From Rhodopirellula islandica (GTDB lineage Bacteria; Planctomycetota; Planctomycetia; Pirellulales; Pirellulaceae), in assembly GCF_001027925.1 (NCBI RefSeq), contig NZ_LECT01000007.1:124001-188000 (forward strand): a DNA stretch of 64,000 bases. The letters run 5' to 3'. Position numbers and translations under genes: made by a program. Numbering within the stretch: position 1 is the first letter of the stretch; the number at the start of each line of letters is the position of its first letter. Shown piece by piece: positions 43,922 to 53,713 of this stretch. The notes under the pieces are model-generated. The model saw only the letters and a program-made list of their open reading frames with translations. It made no database searches and was not told where the DNA came from.

Positions 43922-45133
43922 GAGGCTGGTGCTGCTCTTGAGGACAGGCACGAGCAATGCCATCACGACACCGAGAACCAGAATTGCCATCACCAGCAAC
44001 ATGATCGGCTCGAGCAATCGCACGAACAAGTCCAGACGCCGGAACGTTCGCTTTTCCAGGGAGTCTGCGATTTCAGGCAGCACTCGGTCCAACGAGTTGC
44101 TCTCTTCACCCACGCTGATCATCTCCACCACCGAAATCGGAAAGTATCCCGACTGGCGGAGTGGTTTCGCGAGGCTTTCACCGCTGCGAATGTTTTCACT
44201 GGCGTCCGCGATCGATCGACTGAGCAAGCGATTGCCGGTTGCGGTCCGACTGATATCCAACGATTTCAGAATCGGCACGCCGTTGGCCAGCAAGGTTCCC
44301 AACACCCGGCAGAACCGAGCGACGGAAAGATTCATGAGAATGTCACCCAGGACGGGGACCTTCAGTTTGATCTTGTCAAACAAGTCTTGCCCGCGATCGG
44401 TCTGCAGTTGCTGGCGAATAAAGATGATCAATCCCACTGCCACCACAATCAGGATCCATCCGTATCCCTGGAGGAAGTTGCTGAAGCCCAGCAAGGCCTC
44501 TGTCATGGCAGGCATCTCGCCCTTTTGCCGCAATCGATCAAACAGCATGTCGAACTTGGGCACGAAGAAAACCAGCAAGGCCGAGATCACAACACTTCCG
44601 ATCGTGAACAAGAACACAGGGTACGCCATCGCGCTGACCGTGCGTCCCTTGAGGTCTTCTTGCAGTTCGGTGAAAACGCCAACGCGGTCCAAGGCGTCTT
44701 CTAGAAAACCACCTTCGGTCCCGGCACGCACCATGTTGACGGCCATGTCGCTGAACACGCCGGGATAGCGAGCCATGGTGTCACCGATGGGTTCGCCGTC
44801 CTCGACCCGACCTCGAATTTCGGCCAAGACTTCCCCGAGGACCGGCGTGCTGGATTGCTCACCAAGAATCGTGAGCGACCGAATCATTGGCACGCCACTT
44901 CGCAGCAACGACGCCATTTGGCCGTAGAAGGTGGCCATGATTTGACCTTTGACCTTCTTGCGTTTGGTTCCAAAGATCGCAAACGCGGAACCGGAGGTTT
45001 GTTCCGTGATTTTGGTTGGGAACAAATCACGTCCAGTCAGTTGCGACGTCGCTTCACGCTGCGACCCGGCCTCGAGCGTTCCTTGGACGCTCTTTCCAGT
45101 CATGTCTCGGGCGGTGTATTGAAACGTTGGCAT
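43919..45133 (-). CDS. gspF: Type II secretion / type IV pilus inner-membrane protein (GspF/PilC)
   Basis: 404 aa from ATG 45133 (MPTFQYTARDMTGKSVQGTL is the classic start); the ORF opens 26 codons earlier without conservation. Two GspF domains: about 60-185 (FYGQMASLLRSGVPMIRSL) and 265-390 (FCRVLGTLLANGVPILKSLD), with membrane helices near 170-195, 220-240 and 370-395. It is the polytopic platform that couples the ATPase to pilin assembly. Stop TAA is shared with a family A repeat. The gene is third in the D-E-F run, 105 bases after gspE. Confidence 0.93.
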   Translation of the reverse strand: MPTFQYTARDMTGKSVQGTLEAGSQREATSQLTGRDLFPTKITEQTSGSAFAIFGTKRKKVKGQIMATFYGQMASLLRSGVPMIRSLTILGEQSSTPVLGEVLAEIRGRVEDGEPIGDTMARYPGVFSDMAVNMVRAGTEGGFLEDALDRVGVFTELQEDLKGRTVSAMAYPVFLFTIGSVVISALLVFFVPKFDMLFDRLRQKGEMPAMTEALLGFSNFLQGYGWILIVVAVGLIIFIRQQLQTDRGQDLFDKIKLKVPVLGDILMNLSVARFCRVLGTLLANGVPILKSLDISRTATGNRLLSRSIADASENIRSGESLAKPLRQSGYFPISVVEMISVGEESNSLDRVLPEIADSLEKRTFRRLDLFVRLLEPIMLLVMAILVLGVVMALLVPVLKSSTSL

Positions 45134-45238
45134 AGTGACAGAGCGGCGGGAAGCAGGTGGGCGTGATGGAAGGCGATGCGCGTTTTGGTGTCGGGCGAGA
45201 AGCCCAGACAACCTGGATGACGGTCAGCAAGTCGCGGG

Positions 45239-46930
45239 CTAGAGAGCCTCGCCCTTGGTAACACGAAGGACTTCGTCAACGCTGGTCACGCCGGCGACGA
45301 CTTTGTCCCAGGCATCCATCCGAAGCGTTCGCATGCCTTCCTTGACAGCTTGTCGACGGATGTCCCAGCTGCTGGCACGGTTCTGAGCCATCTCGCGAAT
45401 TTGCTCGCTGCTGACGAGCAGTTCGTAGATCCCCAAACGACCGGAGTAACCAACATTGCGGCACTCCCGACAACCGACGCTGCGAAAGATCTCTTTGCCT
45501 GCGATCTCATCCCAAGGAAAATCCTTGGGCAAATCGTCTTGTTCGGGAATGAATGACTCCTTGCAGTGCTGGCACAAACGTCGAAGCAGTCGCTGAGCCA
45601 TCACGGCCTCCACCGTCCCTGCGACCAAGAACGGTTCCACGCCCATGTCGACCATCCGCGTGAACGCACCAGCGGCATCGTTGGTGTGCAAGGTGCTGAA
45701 CACCATGTGACCTGTCAGCGATGCCTGGGTGGCATTCTCTGCCGTTTCCAAGTCGCGAATTTCGCCGACCAGCACGATGTCCGGGTCGTGACGCAGAATG
45801 CTTCGAAGCGAAGCAGCGAAGGTCAATCCGATCTTGGAGTGAACCTGGATCTGGTTGATGCCATCGAGCTGATACTCAACGGGATCTTCCGTCGTGATGA
45901 TTTTGTTTTCGGGGCTGCGGATCTCCAACAAACTGCTGTACAGCGTCGTCGTTTTACCACTCCCGGTCGGTCCGGTGACCAACACGATGCCGTGTGGCAA
46001 TTTGATCAGCTGGCTGAACCGATCGTAGATTTCCTTGGACATCCCCAGTCCCTGCAGATCAAACACCATCGACGATTTGTCGAGGACACGCATGACCAGG
46101 CCTTCACCGTGGATCATGGGGATCACGCTGAGACGAATGTCGACCTCGCGGCCGTGCACACGGAGTTTGATCCGGCCGTCTTGTGGCAGTCGCTTCTCCG
46201 CGATGTTCAACCGGGCCATGATCTTCAAGCGGCTGATCATCGCGGCTTGGAAACGGTTGATTTCGGGTGGCACAGGTTGAGGGTGCAAGATCCCGTCGAT
46301 CCGGTACCGAATCACCAGCCCATCCGACTGCGATTCGATGTGAATGTCACTGGCACGCGAATCAACGGCTTCAATCAGAATCTCGTTGACCAGCCGAACA
46401 ACCGAGGCTTCTTGAGCCATTTCGGAGAGTTCACTGCCATCGGTTTCGATGCCTTCGAGCAATTCGATTTCATCATCGCCGGCGGCTGCGACCAAGCCTT
46501 CCACCGTTTCACTACCGACACCGAGGTGTTTCTTCACCAAACGGCTGATTTCGGCACGCTCGGCAACAACGGGAACCACCGTTTTGCCAGTCGTCGCGCA
46601 GGCTTCATCCAGCGGGTACAGGTCAAACGGGTCGGCGGTCGCAACCAGCAACGCCCCGTCTTCCCAACCAATTGGGAACATGGAATGGCGATAGATCAGT
46701 TTCTGTGGAAAGCCCTCGAGGGCAGACAGATCGATTTCCGATGTTCGCAGGTCGCGAAATTCCAGCCCAACCTCATCAGCAATCGCCGACAAGGCATCTC
46801 GCGCCGAGACGTATCCCAATGTGACCGCATTGTCGACGACCGACTGAGGGTCGCCGTTGCGGCTTTGCTCCAATTGCTGGGACGTCAGCAGTCCGCGTCG
46901 TTGCAGAATCTCGCCAGCATGCATGATCAT
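45239..46930 (-). CDS. gspE: Type II secretion / type IV pilus ATPase (GspE/PilB)
   Basis: 563 aa. The N-terminal MshEN-type domain starts AGEILQRRGLLTSQQLEQS. Walker A GPTGSGKTTTLYSSLLEI (about 318), Asp box ITTEDPVEYQL, Walker B DPDIVLVGEIRDLETAENA and His box STLHTNDAAGAFTRM are all present. A four-Cys zinc site reads LCQHCKESFIP and CRECRNVGYSGR. It powers pseudopilus/pilus assembly at the cytoplasmic face. ATG 46930 overlaps the TGA of the secretin-like gene in ATGA, so the two are translationally coupled. Confidence 0.95.
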   Translation of the reverse strand: MIMHAGEILQRRGLLTSQQLEQSRNGDPQSVVDNAVTLGYVSARDALSAIADEVGLEFRDLRTSEIDLSALEGFPQKLIYRHSMFPIGWEDGALLVATADPFDLYPLDEACATTGKTVVPVVAERAEISRLVKKHLGVGSETVEGLVAAAGDDEIELLEGIETDGSELSEMAQEASVVRLVNEILIEAVDSRASDIHIESQSDGLVIRYRIDGILHPQPVPPEINRFQAAMISRLKIMARLNIAEKRLPQDGRIKLRVHGREVDIRLSVIPMIHGEGLVMRVLDKSSMVFDLQGLGMSKEIYDRFSQLIKLPHGIVLVTGPTGSGKTTTLYSSLLEIRSPENKIITTEDPVEYQLDGINQIQVHSKIGLTFAASLRSILRHDPDIVLVGEIRDLETAENATQASLTGHMVFSTLHTNDAAGAFTRMVDMGVEPFLVAGTVEAVMAQRLLRRLCQHCKESFIPEQDDLPKDFPWDEIAGKEIFRSVGCRECRNVGYSGRLGIYELLVSSEQIREMAQNRASSWDIRRQAVKEGMRTLRMDAWDKVVAGVTSVDEVLRVTKGEAL

Positions 46931-49896
46931 CTTCCTCTTCCTCCGCCTGTTTGTCCGCCGCGACCACCGCGACCTGTGTCACCTCCTCCTCCGCCTCCGA
47001 GTCCCGTTCCACCGCGGCCTGCATCACCTCCGCGTCCCCCGGTGCCTCCAGCAGCTCCTCCTCCGCCGCCAAATCGCGATCGGAAGAACTCAATTCGCCG
47101 CTGAACATCTTCGGCTGACGAGCCAGTTGGTGCAGACCCCGAAGCTCCACTGCTGGAACTTCCTGAGGTTGAGGTTGCTGTGGTGGCTTTCACACCCAGC
47201 ATGGACTCCAACGCTTGTTGTAACACTTCTGCGCGGACACCACCTGCGATTGGCATCACCACCGTTTGTTCTTCTTGTTCCATCCCTTGTTGATCCAAGA
47301 TCTCAACGAGTTCCTGAACCTGTTGGAAATCTTGCGGTGTGGCCGTCACGACCAAAGAGTTGCTGCGTTCGTCCACGGCGACAATGATTTTTGTCGGTTC
47401 GCTCTTGGCTTTCTCGGCTGTTCCGCCACCGCCGCCTCCTCGTCCTCCGCGCCCACCGCCACGCAGTGCGTTGATGATGTCTTCCGGTGAAGATTGACGG
47501 CCACCGCCACCTCCGGCGCTTTGCTCTTGAAACATTTTCTCAGCGAACACGGCCTTCACAAGCGTCGCGACATCCGATGCTTCTTGATAGATCACAGGAA
47601 TCAACCTGGGTTGTGGCACCGTGCGAACCAACTCCGGACTTTCTTCTTGATCAATTTCTCGAATGACCAAGCGGATGAATTCCAAGTCCGCCGGACTGGC
47701 CTGGACGATCAGCGAATTCAGGTGCCCATCGGCGACAATGTTGACGCTGCCGCGACTGGTCAAAATCGAACGACTGCTGGAGACCTCTTCGCCTCCACCG
47801 CCGCCCATTCCCAGCAAACCGCCGAGCATCCCACCGCCGAGACCACCCATCACCGACTCGGTGAGAGATCCGGAGGAGGATTCTGAGCCGCCGAGCACGC
47901 TGGCAACCAATTCCGAAGCCACTTCGGCTTTGATGTATTTTAAACGGAAGATGGTCGGCAGATCGCTCGCCATTCCTGACGATGTGCTGATGGAACTGAG
48001 CAACTGTTCAAAGGCATCGAGAGCTTCGCTGTCTTTGGATGCAATGACCAAACCCGCGGGAGTCATTTGCACAACAATCTCAGCACCGGCGTTTGGATTC
48101 GCGAACTCGTCTTGCAACAAGGTGGGACCAGCGACCGCTGCTTCGGAATCCAGCTCAGAAGGATCCGCACCGGACGATGCGTTGACGTCGAAATCGTCAA
48201 ATGCACGAACCAAGTATTGGTCATCCGCACGGGAATCCCGGCGATTCCAGGACGCCTCTTGATCCAGAACACGTTGCCTCGGTTGGCCGATGGGTTGTGT
48301 GTCTCGGCCCCCTTCTTGCAGCTGTTCGTCCTCCGAAGAGGTCGGCACGATCACTCGCAAGCGATTCTCACGCCCGGTCATTGGCCACAAACTTTCCAGT
48401 TGCCGCAACGTTTGATTGGCCGACGATCCCGTCATTGGCAGAACGCGAACGTTTTCACCCAAGCCGCCTGCCAGTGGATCGTTTTCCAGTTCATCAATCA
48501 GCCGTTTCACAGTTTCGATTTGGGCTGTCGTTCCACGAACCCAGAGCCGTCCTGTTTCCGGATCGCCGTCGACGGTGGGACCTTGCCCGCCAGCCTCGGT
48601 GACGCCGAAGAATTTATTGATTGTCAGCAATGCGTTGGCTGGTTCCAACCGACGCAGATTGATGATGGCGAAGTTGTCGCCATCACCTTCCAGTTCCGCG
48701 ATTGTTTCGGCGATCAGAGCCTGAGTTTCCGGACGAGCGGAAGCGACAATCACACCGCGTTTGGTATCCAACGCGATGCGAGTCTCGGGCGTCCCAGCCA
48801 ACATGGTTTGCAGCACATCAAACGCGGTTTGCATGTTGGCCGAAGCGACCGCGTGGGTCTTCAACACTGGTTTGATGATTTCGACCTCTTCCGCGTCTTC
48901 GCTGCCCGGCATCGCCTTGTCGGCTTTGGTGAAGATGCTTTTCAGCAGCGACAACTTGGCGGGTGAGCCAGTCGCAAAGACTCGGTCGCCGTACAGCGAC
49001 ACCGAAATGCGAAGGTCATCACCGAGGTTCACGCCGGGTTCCAATCCAACCAACGGACGAGCGACTTCGAGAATTTCTTCTGCGGCGCGGTGTTGGAGCG
49101 TGATTTCAACCACGCTGGACTGAGCTTCCTCCGCCGCGGACAACACGGACTCAATGGTTCTTAGCTTCCCAACGGTCTCGGTCACGACGACTTGGCGTGC
49201 TCCGGCGAGAACGTTGATTCGTCCCCATGGACCAATGATCTGCGCCAGCTCTTCACGAGCTTCCTCGGGCGACAATCCGCCGAGGGGGAAGACACAGCGA
49301 ACGATGTCGCTGTTGCCGCGTTGATCGAATGTATCGGGAGTGACCAATTCGGCCATTTCGCTGATCAGCTTCTCTGCGTTTTCTGCTTCGAGGTCAACGA
49401 GCAGCAGCATGCGTCCTCGGCGAACCACGGCCCATCCTCGGTCCAGCAGCAGACGATTGATCAGGTCCAGACCTTCCCCGACGGAATAGGTTTGAGTGGG
49501 GTCACTGAAGTTGACCGTCCCAGCCGGCGACCCGTCCATTTGCAAGGACAAATCAGCTTGTTCGGAGAACCAGCGAAGCACATCCGACCACGGTGCCCCC
49601 GAGAAATTGAAGCTCAATTCCTTGTCGGCGCTGGGAACCGTGGTTGCCGGAGCCGATGTGATCGGGCCAGCGGGGACGTCAACGCTGGCGTCCTGTGCTA
49701 CGGCCGAACCGGATGCCAGCACCAAGATCCCGGCCACAGCCACCCCTCGGATTGCGAGCTGCTTCCAGTGAGATCGCTTGCGACCGGCTTGACTAAGGGC
49801 GATGTCGATCGGCGAAGGGTTCCGTCCACTGGAATCGGAACTTCGGGAAGACAAAGCGTTCGCGGCTTGCGTCGCGTTGGGAACAATTCGATTCAT
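46927..49896 (-). CDS. Secretin-like protein with repeated N-domains and no visible beta-barrel
   Basis: 989 aa. Signal peptide up to about residue 68 (GVAVAGILVLASGSAVAQ). An STN/N0-like domain (LSFNFSGAPWSDVLRWFSEQ) is followed by about six N1/N2-type repeats, for example EITLQHRAAEEILEVARPLV, FAIINLRRLEPANALLTINK, FRLKYIKAEVASELVASVLG and IPVIYQEASDVATLVKAVFA. It ends in VAVDERSNSLVVTATPQDFQ, a short domain and a Gly/Arg-rich tail. The GspD C-terminal secretin signature (VPxLGDIPxLGxLF) is missing. So it may line the periplasm and pair with a separate pore. First gene of the D-E-F operon. Confidence 0.82.
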   Translation of the reverse strand: MNRIVPNATQAANALSSRSSDSSGRNPSPIDIALSQAGRKRSHWKQLAIRGVAVAGILVLASGSAVAQDASVDVPAGPITSAPATTVPSADKELSFNFSGAPWSDVLRWFSEQADLSLQMDGSPAGTVNFSDPTQTYSVGEGLDLINRLLLDRGWAVVRRGRMLLLVDLEAENAEKLISEMAELVTPDTFDQRGNSDIVRCVFPLGGLSPEEAREELAQIIGPWGRINVLAGARQVVVTETVGKLRTIESVLSAAEEAQSSVVEITLQHRAAEEILEVARPLVGLEPGVNLGDDLRISVSLYGDRVFATGSPAKLSLLKSIFTKADKAMPGSEDAEEVEIIKPVLKTHAVASANMQTAFDVLQTMLAGTPETRIALDTKRGVIVASARPETQALIAETIAELEGDGDNFAIINLRRLEPANALLTINKFFGVTEAGGQGPTVDGDPETGRLWVRGTTAQIETVKRLIDELENDPLAGGLGENVRVLPMTGSSANQTLRQLESLWPMTGRENRLRVIVPTSSEDEQLQEGGRDTQPIGQPRQRVLDQEASWNRRDSRADDQYLVRAFDDFDVNASSGADPSELDSEAAVAGPTLLQDEFANPNAGAEIVVQMTPAGLVIASKDSEALDAFEQLLSSISTSSGMASDLPTIFRLKYIKAEVASELVASVLGGSESSSGSLTESVMGGLGGGMLGGLLGMGGGGGEEVSSSRSILTSRGSVNIVADGHLNSLIVQASPADLEFIRLVIREIDQEESPELVRTVPQPRLIPVIYQEASDVATLVKAVFAEKMFQEQSAGGGGGRQSSPEDIINALRGGGRGGRGGGGGGTAEKAKSEPTKIIVAVDERSNSLVVTATPQDFQQVQELVEILDQQGMEQEEQTVVMPIAGGVRAEVLQQALESMLGVKATTATSTSGSSSSGASGSAPTGSSAEDVQRRIEFFRSRFGGGGGAAGGTGGRGGDAGRGGTGLGGGGGGDTGRGGRGGQTGGGRGR

Positions 49897-50218
49897 TTCG
49901 ATAGATAAGATTTAGGATCGAGCTGGACGAAGCGGAAATCGTTTGCCTGGACTCGGGTGTCAGGATAGTTGCCCGAAAAGCAACGGCACGAGTAAATGGT
50001 CCCGTTCCGTCATGAACTAACCCCTCCCGGCCACAAAAGTTCCGACGGGGAGCGTTCCTGCTCAAGCAAATCGCCGGATTGTGCCAATCATTCCGCCTCA
50101 GGTCCCCCCACCGGCTGGCATCTGATGTCAGATTGGGTTTGCCGCCTCTCTAAACCTGCTATGCTGGCAACTCGCCTCTGACGGCCCACCATCAACCGAT
50201 CCAGCACCACTTAGAAGC
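49897..50218. other. Divergent intergenic region with promoters
   Basis: Between the secretin-like gene and map. TTTGCC (50138-50143), a 16-base spacer and TATGCT (50160-50165) form a plausible promoter for map. The partial palindrome ATCTGATGTCAGAT at about 50120-50133 could be an operator. The secretin side shows no clear promoter. Confidence 0.45.
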
Positions 50219-51016
50219 ATGCTGACCAAGCAACGAAAACTGATCCTCACTGACATTCAGCGCGACATGATGCGGGCCGCAGGCCAAGCCAATGCCGCCC
50301 TGATGGACTTCATCCGGCCGCATGTCAAACCCGGCATCACAACGGGCAAAATTGACCAAATGGTCCACGACTGGACCTACGGGCACGGGTACCGAGCAGC
50401 AACCCTGGGGTATCAGAAGTACCCGAAAAGCTGTTGCACCAGCGTCAACGAAGTGATCTGCCACGGGATTCCCGATGATTACGAGCTGTGCGAGGGCGAC
50501 ATCATCAACGTCGACATCACCACCGTCGTGGACGGCTGGCACGGTGACCAAAGCGAGACGTTTTTGTTGGGCGAAGTCAGCGATGAGAAGCGGGCGGTGA
50601 CCCAGTGTGCGTTTGATTGCATGCACTTGGCCATCGATGCTCTGACCCCCGGTTGCCGGGTGGCAACCATCGGCGAAGCCGTCGTTCCCGAATCCGAAGG
50701 ACGTGGATTCACGGTCGTTCGCGAATACGTGGGTCACGGGTTGGGCAAACAATTTCACCTCGACCCTTCGATTCCTCACTTCCCGAACCGCCAAAGCCGA
50801 ATCGATCGCTTGTTCCCCGGCATGTGCTTCACGATCGAGCCCATGATCAACGCCGGTTCACGTTACACCCAGTGTGACAAAGCAGACGGCTGGACAGTCC
50901 GAACGAGAGACGGACGCCCCTCGGCTCAGTTCGAACATTCGATCCTGATGACCGAAGAAGGCCCCGAGATCCTGACGCAAACGCAAGACGGTCCCCGCAA
51001 AGGGCACCAGTTCTGA
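50219..51016 (+). CDS. map: Methionine aminopeptidase type I
   Basis: 265 aa. It removes the initiator Met from new proteins. Metal ligands of the pita-bread fold are in order: NVDITTVVDGWHGDQSETF (Asp and Asp), YVGHGLGKQFH (His), MCFTIEPMINAG (Glu) and SAQFEHSILMTEEGPEILT (Glu). CCTSVNEVICHGIPDD holds the substrate-side His. The length matches the type Ia/Ib core without insertion. A family palindrome-free gap follows with the convergent DAC gene. Confidence 0.95.
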   Translation: MLTKQRKLILTDIQRDMMRAAGQANAALMDFIRPHVKPGITTGKIDQMVHDWTYGHGYRAATLGYQKYPKSCCTSVNEVICHGIPDDYELCEGDIINVDITTVVDGWHGDQSETFLLGEVSDEKRAVTQCAFDCMHLAIDALTPGCRVATIGEAVVPESEGRGFTVVREYVGHGLGKQFHLDPSIPHFPNRQSRIDRLFPGMCFTIEPMINAGSRYTQCDKADGWTVRTRDGRPSAQFEHSILMTEEGPEILTQTQDGPRKGHQF

Positions 51017-51237
51017 GCATTCGAGGTTGTCCCTTGCACACCAGGCTGTTGGTCGAGTGTGTTTCGCAGATTGAGCGATCAGCCGACGGGCGGTAGCCCA
51101 CGGTTACCGAAGACGAACCGGACGCGATCGCGTTCCGGCTGACTCAATCAACAGCCTGTCACGCTTCGAGTTGTGATGTTGGTCACGGGAGTGTCGACAC
51201 AGCGAATCGAAGCTGGGAACCGAGTGCGAGCGGTGTT

Positions 51238-52185
51238 CTAGTTTTCGTCCGCTGATTGTTGCGGTGGCTCGAACGCGAATTCTTGCCACTTGATCGCCTT
51301 GTCCATGGGCACAATCTGCAGGATCAAGAACCCGTTCTGATACAGCCTCACCGTGCCGGTGGATTGGCTGACGACGACCGAGACCGCCTTCGTTTTTCGC
51401 GTGATCGCGGCCGCGGCCCAGTGCCGGGACCCGAGCCCCTTGGTCATTTTCAGGTCTTCGTGAGAGACCTCCAACATTTGGCGGCTGCGTTCGATGATGC
51501 CGTCCGCGGTGACCACAAACGCGCCGTCCAGCTGGGCGATCTCTTTCGCATCTTCCTGCACCTTGGGGTCCAAGATGTTGCGGTGTTTTTTGTTGTATCC
51601 GCGAAATGGATCGGCTCCGCTGTCGCTGGCGTGTTCCAGCACTCGGCGGCTGTCGCCGACCACGAACATGGTTCCAACGGCCTTGCCCTCGCGACCTTCT
51701 CGGCCAATTTGCGATGCCAAGTCGACGACCGCTTTGATGGTCTTCAAAGGGACGCTGCTTTCGAGCGTCTGCAGATCGCGAACGGTGAACCGACGCATCC
51801 GCTCATCCAGCTGCAGGTGGCTGATCGAGTCCAGCCGGCCCTGTTGAAATCCACTGTAGACCGCAACGACTTCTCCGTTGGTCCGGATCAACTCGTCGGC
51901 AGCGGCTTCCAACAATGCCTCTTGCAAGCGTTCCAGCAGCGGAGCCTTTTCCTTGTTCAACGCCAGCGGTTTCAAGCCCGCTTCGGCGGCACCGTCCAAG
52001 TCCCCGATGGTATCGACCGCGACGATCACCATGTTTTTGCTTGCTTCGGTCAGCTCCGAAATTCGTTTCCAATCGGTGCTGCCATCCAGCAACAACAGCA
52101 GGGCGTCAGCATTTCGATCCGCTCGGAGCGCCACGGCGGCCGAAATCATCGCGGCATTCTGCTTGGTCAAACGTTGCGTGGCCAT
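51238..52185 (-). CDS. DisA-type DAC-domain protein with atypical RHW motif
   Basis: 315 aa. The C-terminal half carries IAQLDGAFVVTADGIIERS (DGA) and TKGLGSRHWAAAAITRKTKA, then VSVVVSQSTGTVRLYQNG. In DisA/CdaA the second motif is GTRHR; here it is GSRHW, so the second Arg is lost, which may reduce or change cyclase activity. The N-terminal half (SKNMVIVAVDT, LKPLALNKEKAPLLERLQEA) resembles an alpha/beta pyruvate-kinase C-terminal-like sensor domain rather than a DNA-binding one. It could be a c-di-AMP synthase or a nucleotide sensor. The membrane protein gene lies 185 bases upstream on the same strand. Confidence 0.8.
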   Translation of the reverse strand: MATQRLTKQNAAMISAAVALRADRNADALLLLLDGSTDWKRISELTEASKNMVIVAVDTIGDLDGAAEAGLKPLALNKEKAPLLERLQEALLEAAADELIRTNGEVVAVYSGFQQGRLDSISHLQLDERMRRFTVRDLQTLESSVPLKTIKAVVDLASQIGREGREGKAVGTMFVVGDSRRVLEHASDSGADPFRGYNKKHRNILDPKVQEDAKEIAQLDGAFVVTADGIIERSRQMLEVSHEDLKMTKGLGSRHWAAAAITRKTKAVSVVVSQSTGTVRLYQNGFLILQIVPMDKAIKWQEFAFEPPQQSADEN

Positions 52186-52370
52186 CGATTCTCAAGCAGC
52201 TCCGAATTCAATGCGGTTGACCAAGGGGGACTTACAATGCGTCCCCACTTTAGTCCACCGAGGTCATCGCCCAAAGAGGACCGAGCCCCGTTGAGCCACG
52301 ATTTAGGCTGACTTTCACGACATTTTTCAAGCCGAGGTCATCCATCGATGCTGGGCGATGCTCCACGGCC

Positions 52371-53660
52371 TCAAGCGAACTCCACCGCGGAGTCACGCCG
52401 TTTGGACTCGTTCGAAGCCGCCTGTTCTTCCACGTGTTCCCTCAAACCACATTGCTCCAGCACAATCGTCAGATGCGCGTCATGCCGACGACTGACCTTT
52501 AACAACACCACCGCATCGTCTCCCGAATCCGCATGGATCGAGTGCGTCAACCAACCGCGAATCAGCCGAGGTGAGGCTTCGCAACGAAGAACGTGCCCGT
52601 CCCGGCCCAACCCCCACGACAAGGGCGACCAGGGGGTGGCCGGCGTCAACAACCAACCTTCGTCATCGCGACGCAAACGCAAACAACTTTTCGCAGGATA
52701 GGGCCCAATCGAGTCTTGTGAAAACACGATCACGCCACGTGGGTCGGGGGTCGCGAATCCCGGCCAAATCCGAGCCAAAACGGGATCCAACAACATCGTC
52801 CGATAGAACTTCACCCGCCGGCCGGCCCAGCGGAAGATCAACGCGGCGACCAAGAGGATCGCAAAATTGAACACCGTTGCCAGGGTCGGACTGAGCGCGT
52901 ACACCGCCATCAGTCCGGCACAGAGTGATTTGTTGCAAACCTCAAAGATGGCGTCGACAGTCGGAAAGGGCGTCAGCCAGACCAGGAATTCGAAGAAGAA
53001 TTTGACGCTGTTGATGACCAACATGTTGACCGTCATGGCAATCAAAATCAGCGTGTTGGCGGTGAAGCTGAAGATCCCCGCCGTGTAGACCGGCAACGTT
53101 TCCATTGCCAGCTGCGTTTCGTCGGTGCCAACCGAATCCGCGGTCATGGACGCCGTGATCTTGATCGCCAACAAAATCACAATCACCGAATACGCTTCCA
53201 GCTGATCCATCGCCTGTGCAAACGGTTTGCTGACCTTGGACAATCGCGGGACGCTGGTCACCACTGCAAGAACCGCGAAAACGCAGAACAGCGGGACACT
53301 ACGGAGCGGCCCCGCTGACCCCAACAACGCGTTGTCCGTGATCCAGTCCGGTCCCCACAAAGCCAAACCCGATAGACAAGCGACACCGAAAAACGGAGAC
53401 AAGGCCAGTGGAGCAAGCGGCCCCAACCAATCCGCCAGGTGCAGTTGGTCGGCCCAGGCCGTCGCCGCAGCGATGTCTCGCGTGTCGAACTCACCCTCGA
53501 GTGCCTGCGGAACGTCTTCCGGATTCACCGCCGATTGCGTCCGAGCAGGAACGGCTGCTGCCTCGTCCGTTTGGCGGACGACATCGCTTTGCCCCGTCGC
53601 TTGGACCGCCAGCCCGATGATCAGCACCACGGTCAACGTTGTCTTTGCAATCCAATTCAT
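52371..53660 (-). CDS. Multi-pass membrane protein of unknown function
   Basis: 429 aa. The N-terminus looks like a signal peptide (LTVVLIIGLAVQATGQ), then an exported acidic linker (25-75) and about five to six membrane helices, for example FFGVACLSGLALWG, LFCVFAVLAVVTSV, VIVILLAIKITASM, LILIAMTVNMLVI and FNFAILLVAALIF. After residue 290 the tail is soluble (FSQDSIGPYPAKSCLRLRRD ... LEQCGLREHVEEQ). No known family, transporter motif or catalytic site is visible. It is divergent from aroK and lies upstream of the DAC gene on the same strand, so the two may be co-transcribed. Confidence 0.7.
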   Translation of the reverse strand: MNWIAKTTLTVVLIIGLAVQATGQSDVVRQTDEAAAVPARTQSAVNPEDVPQALEGEFDTRDIAAATAWADQLHLADWLGPLAPLALSPFFGVACLSGLALWGPDWITDNALLGSAGPLRSVPLFCVFAVLAVVTSVPRLSKVSKPFAQAMDQLEAYSVIVILLAIKITASMTADSVGTDETQLAMETLPVYTAGIFSFTANTLILIAMTVNMLVINSVKFFFEFLVWLTPFPTVDAIFEVCNKSLCAGLMAVYALSPTLATVFNFAILLVAALIFRWAGRRVKFYRTMLLDPVLARIWPGFATPDPRGVIVFSQDSIGPYPAKSCLRLRRDDEGWLLTPATPWSPLSWGLGRDGHVLRCEASPRLIRGWLTHSIHADSGDDAVVLLKVSRRHDAHLTIVLEQCGLREHVEEQAASNESKRRDSAVEFA

Positions 53661-53713
53661 CTCATTCCCTTCGGACTTCTCAATCGAACCGTTGGCTGGT
53701 AGCGTTTCGCGTC

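Noticed and set aside
45566-47104. A 512-codon plus-strand frame opposite gspE
   Set aside because: The sense strand encodes an unmistakable ATPase; the Pro-rich end comes from the Gly-rich tail of the secretin-like gene read backwards.
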